A DNA stretch of 64,000 nt from Plantago major (taxonomy: Eukaryota > Streptophyta > Magnoliopsida > Lamiales > Plantaginaceae). Shown here piece after piece: positions 36,301-46,818 of this stretch (the stretch's first letter is position 1; the number at the start of each line of letters is the position of its first letter). The stretch spans positions 19,468,566 through 19,532,565 of the forward strand of contig CM048839.1 in the NCBI GenBank assembly GCA_026545765.1, written 5' to 3'. The notes beneath the pieces were generated by a model, which did not search any database, was not told the DNA's origin, and saw only the letters and a list, made by a program, of their open reading frames with translations. A program made the position numbers and the translations under genes.

Positions 36301-39300
36301 TCTATCAAATTGCTCTGGTAACTAGAGTTCAGTCTGTGGGCTTACCTGTGCTTGGAGGCATTCCACTGCTTTTACATCTAATGTTCCATGCTGATTTGCA
36401 TCAAGCTTTTGGTCCTCAAAAGAATCAGTTGATGATGTACCTATTGCAATTGCTTTAATATCCTGAGAAGCTGCCTGCAAGGACTTGACTGGTCTCTCTT
36501 CCTTTACTTCTTCACCCTCAATGGCTTCACTGATTGAAGTTTCAACCAAGGTTTCGTTCTTAAAAGTGTCTCCGCAACTTCCAGTTTCCTCACCCGAAAC
36601 TATTTTTACTTCATCCTGCAGAAAGAGCAGAACACCAATGGATTCTATGAGTTTTAAGAAAATAAATTGCTTAGCTCTTATCCATCTTTCAAATTATGTC
36701 TTTGAACTCTTTAGAACTGCTCCAGATTAACTTGTTAACTGCCTGTTTTTAAAAACTTTGTAAGTGACTAAATAGAACCCAATCAAGTAAAAGTAGCCTT
36801 ATTAAGTGAATATAGTTGGGGGGGGGGGGGGGGGGGTGGTGTGCAAATGGTGATAAATAACAGTCTAAACATGAGTTTGACGAAACTGCAATGGTGATTT
36901 TTTACGCTGATTCCAGCAGATTATTTTGTATTGTCAGAAGCTACAATCCGTTTCTCAAAACATAATGTTCTGGTATTCTTCTTCATAAAAAAATCATTTG
37001 CAAACACACTAAAATTCAGAGAGGAATATGCGTATCACATGTACCTCAAGAGTTTCTTTCTGCTCAACATCCATTGCTCCGTCCTCTGATTGTCCTTCCA
37101 AAATTTCTTGATGACCCACTATAAGCTTTTGATCAAGAGAAATTTCGATACTCTTATCGGTTTCAGAGAATTCTGATTTGAGAAAGTCCTCGTTTTCATA
37201 TTTGTGTTCATGAATAACTGTCTCCTTGTCATCATTGTCATCCTTCATCAGAGTTTTATCGTCAGAAGATTCTTTGCTTTCCTTTTCAAAGCCCTCTTCA
37301 GACTTCTCTTGTGAGTCATCAACTTTGCTTATTGAGTTATCTTCATTTGTCTCTTTTGAGACAACTGGTGATACATCCTGCAGAGTGAAACATGACATAT
37401 TGTTAGTTGAAAAATGCTGGTTAGGTTTGTTTGTCATATTATTTAACACACGCTAGTATCTATTTTTTCTAGCTATTCGCTCTTAAAGCAATTTAAAAAC
37501 ATTAATTCCCTGTAGACTCTTACCTGAACTACTGGAGTTTCTTCCTTTAAGGCAACTACATCAGCTGGTCCTTCCCCGCATCTGTGACTCAGTATTTCTT
37601 GTGGAACTGCAGTAAGAGTTTCAGGATTGAGAGAACTTGTTATTTCTTTGTGATCTGGGGTGGATTCTGTAATATCTTCCATAGATGTATGCAAGATTTC
37701 ATCTGGCTTCTCTGTCTGCTCCTTCAAAGAAGTTAATTCTTCCTCAAATCTTCCGTCAAGTGCAACCCCTGATGCATTATCTTTGAAATCTTCTCTTGTT
37801 GTTTCTCTTGCATCATTTTCCTTTCCCAAGCACACATCATGCTCAAGTGATATCTCAGGGTCATATTTCACCGTCTGACCATTAGGTGGTTCCGAAAATT
37901 TGTCCCCCTCAAATATTTCTTCATTGGTTTCAAGAACTTTCCTCACATGTTCTAGATCAGAACTACTTTTGGTGGATTCTGAAAGCTCATGAAGTTGGTC
38001 TGTTTGGATTATTTTTTCTTTGGAATGTTCATTGGCCAAAACATTTTGGGTTTGATCTTCTTTTTCTGTGCACTCCTCCTTTGCCTGTAAGGATTAATTA
38101 GTACAACAGTTATAACCACTTTAAAAATCCCTAGATGCATAATAAGTCTGTAAGTTTTTGCTGGAGGGAAACATTTGCATGTCATCTTGGACATGTAATT
38201 CGTAGGTATAAAATATTCCAAATCGGCTTGTTCATGATCGCAGTAAAGAGATTGCTCATTTCTATTCAGTTTTAAAACTCTTACGGTTTTGAAGATGTGC
38301 GAGGTTAGATAGTGACAGTATAATTTATGAGTGAGTTATGCATGCACCTTAAGAGCTTTCTCCTCCTTCACAATATCTGCTATTTTGTCATCTATTAGGC
38401 CATCCATGTGTTGTTGGAAATCTGCATGCGTTTGTGAGTCTGCCTTTGTTAATAAATCTACTTGATTCTCAACTTTGAGCTCGTGAATGCTTTCGTCCTT
38501 TACTGGAACCTTACTCGCAGATGACTCTATGCTCTCCTTCTCAAAACACTCCTCATACTTCATTTGTGGTTGATCAACATCGTTCTTTGATTTATCTTCA
38601 CTTTCTTCCTCTGAAACAGCTGTTGACACATTCTGCAGAGTGAAACAGTGTATGCCTTTTAGTTGAAAATGACATGTCAGTTTCATATTTTCTAATAATT
38701 GGTTTTACACTTTTTAACTTAAGGACATGTTAGTAATGTAGTAATGCTCAATTATTTGTAAGATTCTGACCTCATTTTGACCTAAAGCAGATGCTTTATC
38801 ATCCTTGACAATTGCAGGCAAGAACTCCACTTTTTTTCCTAACTTTTCTTCCAATGAAGTCATTTCATTCTCAAGTGTGACCTTAAGATCAACTTCTGAT
38901 GCATCATCTTCAGTTGCATCACTTGTTGCTTCTCTCAATGAAAGATGATTTTCTTTCTCGAAGCAGTCATCGTATTTCATTTCCGAGTTCTCAATTTCGA
39001 CGGAAGGATTCTTACCAGTTTCTTCCGTGGCTGTTGGATTGCTACAACTTCCAACACTTTCTCCTGCTGGTTCAGACTTACTTGGTACTCCCACCTGCTT
39101 TTCTGGGGTTGTTTCAGCAATTTCTTGGTTTCCTTTTTCTTCAGATGTAATATTTTCTTGAGGTGGACCGTCTATCTTCAGGAACGATATATCTGTGTCA
39201 TTTATTGCTGTCTCATCTGGCTCTTCAGCAACTATACAGGAATTTGGTAAGACTTCATTGGCTTCACGAGAAACCTCTCGTGTACCTAAAATCTGCTCAC

Positions 39301-42300
39301 ACTCTAATGTTTGTTCACTGCTTTCAATACCTTCCTGCGCATGTTCTGAATCAAGATTACTTTCCGTTGTGTCAGAAAGCTCACAAAGTTGGTCGGCTTG
39401 GATTTTCTCTTCTTTAGGAAGTTCACTTGTTGAAACACTTGTAGCTTCATCTTTTATCTCTGTGCATTCATCCTTTTCCTGTAAGGATATTTAATACAAC
39501 TTTGAGAATTGGAAGATGGATAAAAAAACCCGTAAAATACCAATGGAAGAGTTCACAAGTGGAGCAATTCCTATTTCCTAGAAAGATTTTTTGGATTGAT
39601 CAGTGCGTAAAAGAATTTCACTATGCATTCACTTGTCGAGGAAAACTTGACTAAACATATAACTCAGTTGGCTAATTCTGTGACTTGATACTCACAATCT
39701 TGAAGGTAAGTAAATTCTGAAGTTGGCATTGTTTGCTAACCTGACGGTTAAAAAAACATGATCTGGAATTGGAGTCATGGACATTTTAAAATGTATTCTT
39801 CATGATCACAGTCAGGCACCGAACATTATAGAGCATCTAGGGTATGCATGTTCTTAAAACAGATTGTTCATTTCTTTACAATAGCTTTTAATTTTTCTGC
39901 CAAGTTAGATAGTGAGAGGTTTTACGGACATGTACCTCAAGGGCTTTATCCTTCACGACATCCATTCTAATATCGTCTGTTTGGTCCTCCAGGTATTGTT
40001 GACAATCTGCAGTAAGGTTTTGTTCAAGTAGTATTTTAGTTTCCCTCTCTTGACTTGAAGCAGCTGTGCTGATTTCTCCAGTAGAATCTTGCAAGAACTC
40101 TTCGTGCTTTTGTGTTTGTGCTTCTTCTACCATGAGTAATGCATTTTCTTCATCCTTTACTGAAGCCTTACCCTCTGTGCTTTCCTTCTCAAAGCACTCT
40201 TCATGCTTCATTTGTGATTCATCAAATTTGGGCTTTATGTTATCTTCACTGTCCTTTGAAACTGTTGAAATGTTCTGCAAAGCGAAAACCATACACTTTT
40301 ACTTGATAAGGATATGTTAGTTTAAAAAGAGTTTAGTTACACCTGTTTGATGAAAGAGACAAGTTAGATCATGTATCTTGCAATAAGTTCTATTGCTGTG
40401 TGATTCTTACCTGAACCACATGAGTTTCTTCCTCTGAAGCAGCTGCAACTGCTGTCCTTGCATCAATTTTGTCGGTCTGTGATTCTTCGCTTTGACCTAA
40501 AGCAGAAGCTTTAATATCCTCAACAGTTGTATGTAAGAATTCCACCTGCCTTTCTATCTTATCCTGAAAAAAAGTTATTTCGTCCTCAATTTTGACCTTA
40601 AGCTTAACTTCTGATTCCTCATCTTGAATGTCGTCTTTTACTGTTTCTGTCAATGAGAGATTATCATTTTTCTTCTCCAAGCACTCATCGTCGTTTTTTT
40701 CCGAGTCCTCTATCTGGGTGGATGAATTTTCTCCAATCTTCTCTGTGGCTGTTGGTTTGCTGCAACTTTCAACACCTGATGGTTCAAATTCATTTTCTAC
40801 TTCCCCTTGCCTCTCTGTGCTCGTTTTGACACTTTCTTGGCTTCCTTTCATGCAATTCTCTTCTGAAATATTTTCTTGTGGTAGATCATCTACTTTATCT
40901 TTGTTAAGGAACGAAATATCGGTGTCATTTATCGGTGTCTCACCTGGCTCTTCAGCAACATTACTGGAGTTTGGTGAGACTTCAATGTCTACACATGAAA
41001 CCTCGCGTGATCCTAAAATTTCCTCACCCTCAAATGTTTGTTCACTGCTTGCAACATGTTCCTTCACATGTTCTAAATCAAAACTAATGTCCGTTGTGTC
41101 ACAAAGTTGATTGGTTTGGATGTTCTCTTCTTTGGGAAGTTCTCTGGTTGAAAGGTTTGTAACTTGATCTTCTATCTTTGTGCTGTCCTCCTTTTCCTGT
41201 AACGATAATCAATACATCAACTTTGAGAATCACAAGATGTATAAACTGTTCTGTAAAATATTGCTTGAAGAGAATCATTCACAAGTCATCTTTGACAAGT
41301 GAATTCCTAGATGGAGCTTTTGTGATTGATCAGTGTGGGAAAGAATTTTATTATGCATTCACTTGATGAGAAAACTGGACTCAACATATAACTCGGTTGG
41401 CTAATTCTGTAAATTGATCTTCACAATCTGGAAGGTAAATGAGTTCTGAAGTTGGCAAATAATTTGCTTTTGTACCAGTTGAAAAACTTGGTCTGAACTT
41501 GGTGTCATGAATCTTTCAAAACGGTTTCTTCATGATCCCAGTCAAGACAACAAACCACGCAGGGCATCTAGTGTGCTGGTTTCTTGTTCGTAAAACAGAT
41601 TACAGATCATGCACAACCTTTAAAGTGCTAGCTTTTAATTTTTCTGTCAGGTTATATAGTGACCGGATAATTTACAGAGGGAAGTTAAACTTGCATTTAC
41701 CTGAAGAGCTTTCTCCTTCTCAACATCAATTGTGATACCATCTGTTTGGTCATCCAGGTGTTGTTGACTATCTGTAATAAGGTTTTGTTCAAGTGACATT
41801 GTTTCCCTGTCTTGACTTGATACACCCGTACTGATTTCCCCAGAAGCATCTTTTAAGGCCTCTTCCTGCTTTTGTGGTTGTGCTTCTATCTCGTGTGATG
41901 TATTTTTTTCATCCTTTATTGAAGCCTTACTCTCTGTGATTTCCTTCTCAAAGGACTCGTCATGCTTCATTTGTGACTCGTCAAGTTTTGGCGTTGTATC
42001 ATCTTTGTTTTCCTCCTTTGAAACTGGTGAAATGTCCTGCAGGATGAAAAAGTACACTTTTAAATGAAACAGACATTTTAGGTTCAGTGAAGTTTAGTCA
42101 TACTTGTTAGATGAAAGAGACAAGTTAGTTAATTTAATTTGTAATAAAGCGCTGCTGTATGTGTGATTCTTACCTTAATCTCAGGAGTTTCTTCCTCTGA
42201 AATAGCTGTTATTTCATCCGTTTTGTTACTTTGGATATCTGGTGAATCTGAAGTACAACTTCCATCATCAAGAGAATTCGTTATTTCTTTGCTTTGACAT

Positions 42301-45300
42301 AAAACAGATGTTTTAATTTCCTCGACAGCTGTATGCAAGAATTCCTCTGGCTTTTCGATCTTTTCCTTCAACAGAGTTGCTTCTTCCTCAATTCCAGCCT
42401 TAAGCTTAACTTCCGATTCATCACCTCCAATGTCAGCTGATGCTGCTTCTGTCCATGATAAATTATCAGTTTTGTTCTCTAAGCACTCATCATCTTTTGT
42501 TATCGAGTCATCTACTTGGATAGATGAATTCTCTCTAACTATCTCTGTAGCTGTCTGTATGCTACAAGTTCCAACACTTTGTCCTGATGGGTCAGATTTA
42601 GTTTCTATTCCCACTTGCTTGTCTGAGGTTGTTTCTGCATTTCCATGGCTCCCTTTCACGCAATTCTCTTCAGAGGCAATATTTTTTCCTGGTTGATCAT
42701 CTAGTTTATCTTTATCAAGGAAAGGTGTCTCAGTGTCATTTATCACTATCTCACCTTCTTCCTTCACATGTTCTGAGACAAAATTACTTTCTGTCGTGTC
42801 AGAGACTTGGATTTTATCTTCTTCAAGAATATTGCTGGGCGGCACATTTGTAGCTTGATCTTCTATCTCTGCACTTTGCTCCTTTTCCTGTGAAGGATAA
42901 TTAATATAACCACTTTCAGATCAGCAGATGCACAAGTTCAGTAAAATATGCTGAATGAGAAACATTCACAAGTCATATTCAACAGGTAATTCCCAGTAAG
43001 AATTTTCTGATCCGATTGGAAAGTAGTTTAATTATGTGTTCACTGGTAGAGGCTGGACCAAACATATAATCGGTTGGCCAATTCATAAATTGATCTTCCC
43101 AGTCTAGAAGGTAATATATTCTCAAGTTCACATATAATTTACCGTTGTGCTGATTGACAAACCTGGTCTGGTTTTGGAGTTGCAGATATTTTTAAATGGC
43201 TTCCTCATCATCACAGTCAACACAGTAAACAGTCTAGCATTTGGTTCATGTTTTTTATAGGTGATTTTTCTTTTCTTTCAAAACACCAACTTTTTATTCT
43301 TCATAATGTGCCAAGTTTTATAGTGCCAGTATAATTCAGAGGGTATTGAGTTTGGTATGTACCTCAAGAGCTTTCTCCTTCATGCATGTTGTTTTATCCT
43401 CTATTTGGTCATCCAGGTGAAATGCTGCTGTACGGTTTTGATCCACAAAAACTTCCGTCTCCCTGTCTTGACTTGAATCAGCTGTACAGATTTCCTCAGT
43501 AGCATCTTGGAGGGATTCTACATGCTTTTGTGTTTCTGCTTCTACCGTAAGTAATGTATCTTCTTCATTCTGAATTTTGAGCTCATGGACGGTTTTGTTC
43601 TTTTCTGGAGCCTTACTCTCTGTGGTTTCCTTCTCAACGCACTCTTCATGCTTCACTTGTGACTCATCACCTTCTGGCGTTAGATTATTTTTAATTTCCT
43701 CCTTTGAAACAGTCGATGAATCGTTCTGCAGAGGGGAACATCAGGCACTGTTAGTTGAAAAGTCATTTTAGTTTAATTTCTTCAGCAATAGAGATAAGTT
43801 ACACCTGTTCGATGGAAGAGACTAAAGTTCATCTATATTGTAATAAAGTCTTACTTGTGTGATACTCACATGAGCCTCAGGAGATTTTTCCTCTGAGACA
43901 GCTGCACTGTCCGTTATTTGATCTGTTTTGTTACTTTGTATATCACGTGGATCTGAAGGATGACTTCCGTCATTAACAGAATCTGCTGTTTCCTCGTTTT
44001 GACCTAAAACAGATGCTCTAATATCCTCGACGGCTGAACGCAAGAATACCACTGGCTTTTCTATCTTTTCCTTCAATGAAGTTACTCCTTCCTCGAATTT
44101 GACCTTAAGTTTAGCTTTCGATGCATCATCTTCGATGTCATTTTTTGTTTCTTCAGCCAATGAGTGATTATCATTTTCCTTCCCCAAGCACTCTCCATGT
44201 TTAGTTTCAGAATCCTCAACTTCGATGAATGAATTTTCTCCAGTCCTCTCTGTGTCTGTTGGATTGCTACAACTTTTAACAATTTCTTCCGATAATTCAG
44301 ACTTATTCGTTACTTCCACTTGCCTTTCTGTGGTTGTTTCAGCAATCAAGCTTTCATTGGCTTGACAAGAAACATTGGATGATCCTAAAATTTGCTCACC
44401 GACAAATGTCTGTTTACTGCCTTGCATACCTTCCTTCACATGATCTGGATCAAAATTACTTTCTTCTCTCACAGAAAGCTCATAAAGTTGGCTGGGTTGG
44501 ATTTTTTCTTCTTCTTGACATCTGGGTGAAACATCCGTAGCTTGGTCTTTTAGCTCCGTGCTTCCCTCCTTTATCTGCAAGGATAATTAACAGGACCACT
44601 TTCAGAAAGATGCATAAAAGATTCCGTAAATTCTGCTGGTAGAGAATTATTTGTTAGTTTTCTTCGACAAGTAATATTCAGAAAGAAATTTATGATCAAT
44701 TTGGAGAAGCATTTTACTATGAAGTAAAAAATATATCAAAATGGCCTCTTCAGCGTTCAGTATGTTGACTTTACATTTTGTAGAACAGATCGTTCACCTG
44801 TTTTAGTTTTTAAAGCTCTAGCATTTAATTTTTTAAAGATGTACCAGCTTATTAGTACATTATAATTGACAGAGGAAAGTATGATTTTCGCATGTACCTC
44901 CGGGGCTTTCTCCTTTTCAATATCCATTGTTTTATCCTCTCTTTGGTCACCCATGTGTTTATAAAAATCTTCTTTAAGGTTCTGCTCAGGAGGAATTGTT
45001 GTTTCAATGTCTTGACTTAAAACAGCTGCACTAATCACCTCAGAAGCATGTTTTGAGGGCTTGATAGCGTTTTGGGCTTCTACCTCCAGTAATGCATTTT
45101 CTTCATTTTCAACCTTAAGCTCGTGAATGATATCATCCTTTACCAGAGCCCTACTTGCTAGTGACTCTGCACTTTCCTTCTCAAAGCACTCTTCATACTT
45201 CACTTGTGGTTCGTCAGCTTCGCTCTTTGAATTGTATTCACGTTCGTCATTTGAGATAGTTGCAACGTTCTGCAGAGTGAAACAGTGTACGATTTTAGTC

Positions 45301-45795
45301 AACAGGGCAAGTTAGTACATTTCTATGGTAGTGATAAACTTCTATTGCTTGTGTGGTTCTTACCTGAACGGCAAGAGTCTCTTCCTTTATGACTAATGCT
45401 TCAGCTGTTTTTTCCTCTGTTTTATCACTCTGTATTTGCAGATCTTCCGTGTGGCCTCCATCTTTAAGAGAATCCACTGTTTCTTTGTTTTGGCCTAAAT
45501 CAGATTCTTTAGCATCCTCAACAGCCGTATGTAAGAATTCCACTGGCTTCTCTATCTTTTCCTTCAACAAAATTATTTCTTCCTCAAATTCGTCCTGCAA
45601 TTTAACTCTGGATGCATCATCGGGTATGTCATCTGTTGTTGCTTCCTTCAATAAGATATCTGTAGCTTGACCTCCTGCCTTTGCATTTTCAACCTTTATC
45701 TAGATAGATATCGATAAATCACTTGTCAATTCAAACAGATTATAAATACATTCTGAACTTTCATGCTGGAAGAGTAACATTTGCAGGTCCATAAC

Positions 45796-45832
<37 letters not shown>

Positions 45833-46818
45833 GTATCAGATGAAATTTACCCATACACTAATGTACCTTTTGCTTTCAAATCTCTGTGCTCGCTATTTCT
45901 TGTTTTAAATATTTCATATCCCTTTACTTGTTTTGTTTATTAAACTTTCATAATTGATATGATGATATACTATTCGCCATGTGCATGAGATTGGATAATT
46001 GGCTCTGAGTAGAATTTCTTGTGAAGTGAACTTTTCCACTTCTTGATTTGGAGCAATATCACCATGATTATGGGATCATTTGGCTATGATTCTATGAACT
46101 ACAAATTGTTCCCTTTAACATATTCAGGTGCTTGTCATCTTTATGCATTTGTTGTTTGCAGTAATGAAACTAGAACTAATCAATACATAGTGGTAAATAT
46201 ATCTCATTGGATTAATCCTCTGGAAGCATTTTTCAGGTAGAATTCCGTAGCTAGAGATCATGATAATTGATAAGGCAAAGTGGTGTACTGAAAATCTTAA
46301 AAGTTAAATCAGAGGTTTCATCAGACTTCAAGAACTTTACAATCAGATGCAAACACTGGTGATGTTCATCATGATACAGTAGCTTATATCTAAATAATCA
46401 TCTTCTAAATCCTAATCCATGCATGCTTTTCTATTCCTTATATTGCTTATATATGACTAATCTCAAGATAACATCCCATTCATATGATCAGAGGGTGAGC
46501 CTTGGTGCAACAGTAAGTAGTTTAATTGGTGGTCTGTAGGTCGTGAATTAGAGAAACAGCCGTGTATATATACACCCACTGCCCCTATCCTGCAGAGCCG
46601 GGAGAGCGCTCAGCGCATGCGGTTCCATTTTATCGAATTCATATGATCTATAGTAAAACTTATGCAACATGGACATGTTTCAACTACGCTATATGACTTG
46701 CAAAAGATGCAAACAGGTTATTTAAATAGCCCGAACAGTTCTTAACCATGGATCATGAAGATGATGAACTTACAGTTTCACATATTGGTACTGGAGGAGT
46801 ATCTGCTACTGTTGCCAT
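30378..46818 (-). CDS. Giant Glu-rich repetitive protein (RBB1/At5g40450-like candidate)
   Basis: I join 25 exons: 46818-46774, 45699-45364, 45269-44898, 44574-43870, 43725-43363, 42887-42174, 42036-41701, 41196-40411, 40274-39936, 39478-38771, 38632-38348, 38084-37524, 37377-37045, 36615-36346, 36208-35840, 35735-35361, 35204-34077, 33989-33858, 33761-33645, 33532-33371, 33092-32976, 32878-31976, 31880-31725, 31585-31223 and 31139-30378. They total 10737 nt and 3578 residues, with GT-AG borders, phase 0 throughout and no internal stop. The start is MATVADTPPVPICET. The body is acidic, Glu/Ser/Lys/Thr-rich, probably disordered or coiled. The last 40 residues turn basic (SGVGSKMKHSIAKVKKAITG). 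No enzyme domain, signal peptide or membrane segment is seen. The size, composition and basic tail recall Arabidopsis RBB1, a cytosolic protein affecting vacuolar membrane bulbs; this is recalled, not searched. Function is otherwise unknown. Confidence 0.85.
34077..36615 (-). repeat. Run of B-like exons without A partners
   Basis: Exons 36615-36346, 36208-35840, 35735-35361 and the start of 35204-34077 open with diverged versions of the B-module head. Examples are GVTTIVLNKE, DVTPSISNEK and NVMAIISHEG, and two of them carry a VDxSQ/VDESL echo. They look like older B copies that lost or never had A exons. The 376-residue exon 35204-34077 also contains its own 30-45-residue repeats around PVESLHV-DDNSL-QDKE. 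Confidence 0.6.
36818..36836. repeat. Homopolymer G run (19)
   Basis: Nineteen consecutive G on the plus strand, in the intron between coding exons 13 and 14 of the giant gene (C-run in its transcript). Its length is likely unstable and prone to sequencing error. Confidence 0.8.
37045..45699 (-). repeat. Tandem array of six exon pairs (A+B modules) in the giant gene
   Basis: Each unit is a long A exon followed by a B exon: 45699-44898, 44574-43363, 42887-41701, 41196-39936, 39478-38348 and 38084-37045. A exons end in a block like LKEKIEKPVEFLHTAVED and then a splice site after VQ or an equivalent. B exons start (N/D)(V/I)S-VSKEE and share DESQMKHEECFEKES. Starts of the four central A exons are 1687, 1691 and 1718 bp apart. 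The first unit has a shortened A exon (336 nt against about 710). Confidence 0.85.
45797..45828. repeat. Homopolymer A run (32)
   Basis: Thirty-two A on the plus strand in intron 1 of the giant gene, so a T-run in the transcript, about 100 bases upstream of the exon 2 acceptor. It could be a polypyrimidine stretch or a retroelement tail scar; no element was recognised next to it. Confidence 0.8.
46490..46636 (+). mobile_element. tRNA-derived SINE (Au-like) with 12-bp TSD
   Basis: A 147-bp insertion is flanked by a perfect 12-bp direct repeat ATTCATATGATC (46478-46489 and 46637-46648). The head GAGCCTTGGTGCAACAGTAA is a Pol III A-box-type tRNA-like start. Further in, GGTCGTGAATTAGAGAAACA stands where Au-type SINEs have a B-box GGTTCGA followed by AAACAGCC. 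It lies in intron 1 of the giant gene, antisense to it. The B-box is decayed, so it is probably inactive. Confidence 0.75.
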
